12,377 nt of DNA from Acidimicrobiia bacterium. GTDB lineage: Bacteria; Actinomycetota; Acidimicrobiia; Acidimicrobiales; Iamiaceae. The position numbers and the translations under genes are program-made. The stretch lies in NCBI GenBank assembly GCA_019247975.1, contig JAFBAD010000008.1, positions 1-12,377 of the forward strand, in the 5' to 3' direction. Under the pieces are notes generated by a model. That model had not been told where the DNA came from and did no database searches. It worked only from the letters and a program-made list of their open reading frames with translations. Below are positions 12,292 through 12,377 of this stretch, one piece after another (position 1 is the first letter of the stretch; every line of letters starts with the position of its first letter).

Positions 12292-12377
12292 GGAGGAGGC
12301 GGGGGTGCCTGCACCGCGAGCGGCGTGCCCGGCGGCGGCGGACCCACCCCGGGCGGCACCGGCACGTGACCGCCCCA
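12288..12377 (-). CDS. C-terminal tail of a proline-rich protein (partial, runs off right edge)
   Basis: The last 29 residues of an upstream minus-strand gene end in a Pro-rich tail (VPVPPGVGPPPPGTPL, then AVQAPPPPP). Its TGA overlaps the GTG of the glycosyltransferase gene, giving a GTGA overlap that supports it as a real coding end in the same operon. The low-complexity Pro/Gly tail suggests an extracytoplasmic or membrane-protein terminus, but no family can be assigned from so little sequence. Confidence 0.55.
   Translation of the reverse strand, partial: WGGHVPVPPGVGPPPPGTPLAVQAPPPPP

Overview
The window is very GC-rich, with start codons ATG, GTG and TTG, many ATGA/GTGA/TGATG gene overlaps, a probable leaderless promoter and F420-type enzymes. 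This points to a high-GC actinobacterium. An environmental, Acidimicrobiia-like lineage is my best guess from overall style, not proven. There is no rRNA, tRNA, CRISPR array, transposase or phage gene.

Layout. (1) At the left edge, on the minus strand, is the 5' half of ahcY (S-adenosylhomocysteine hydrolase). It is preceded by a 29-codon upstream ORF whose stop overlaps the ahcY start, inside a leader that can fold in competing ways. (2) The divergent intergenic region carries a perfect match to the KstR operator consensus TNNAACNNGTTNNA. It overlaps a -10-like element placed so that the plus-strand transcript would begin at or beside the GTG of the next gene. That gene, an SDR dehydrogenase, is translationally coupled to a luciferase-like (Rv2161c-type, probably F420-dependent) oxidoreductase, so this looks like a regulated lipid/steroid-type catabolic pair. 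(3) A 1199-residue secreted, LPKTG-anchored surface protein follows. It has a glycine-rich domain resembling the ALK/LTK ectodomain, nine IPT/TIG domains alternating between two types (DNA period 507 bp) and an Ig-like stalk. (4) A compact plus-strand operon encodes an EthD-domain protein, a second and atypical SDR, and a PaaI-type hotdog thioesterase. (5) A 67-nt interrupted hairpin fills the gap where the two strands converge. (6) The right part is a minus-strand operon for sugar-phosphate and glycan precursor metabolism: the end of a proline-rich protein, a GtrA/GT2 fusion glycosyltransferase, phosphomannomutase (manB), a Trm112-like small protein and a bifunctional phosphoglucose/phosphomannose isomerase.

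How it fits together. From memory, ahcY lies near manB, a Trm112-like gene and an isomerase gene in other actinobacteria. Here the ahcY and mannose-phosphate genes share the minus strand and are separated by a plus-strand block (997-8237) of catabolic and surface genes that looks like accessory insertion into an old neighbourhood. The manB group would interconvert hexose phosphates and make mannose-1-P for polyprenyl-sugar and cell-envelope glycans, which fits the neighbouring GT2/GtrA protein. The strongest candidates for new biology are the ahcY leader ORF, the KstR-like operator, the ALK-like glycine-rich adhesin, the EthD-SDR-thioesterase module and the convergent-gene hairpin.
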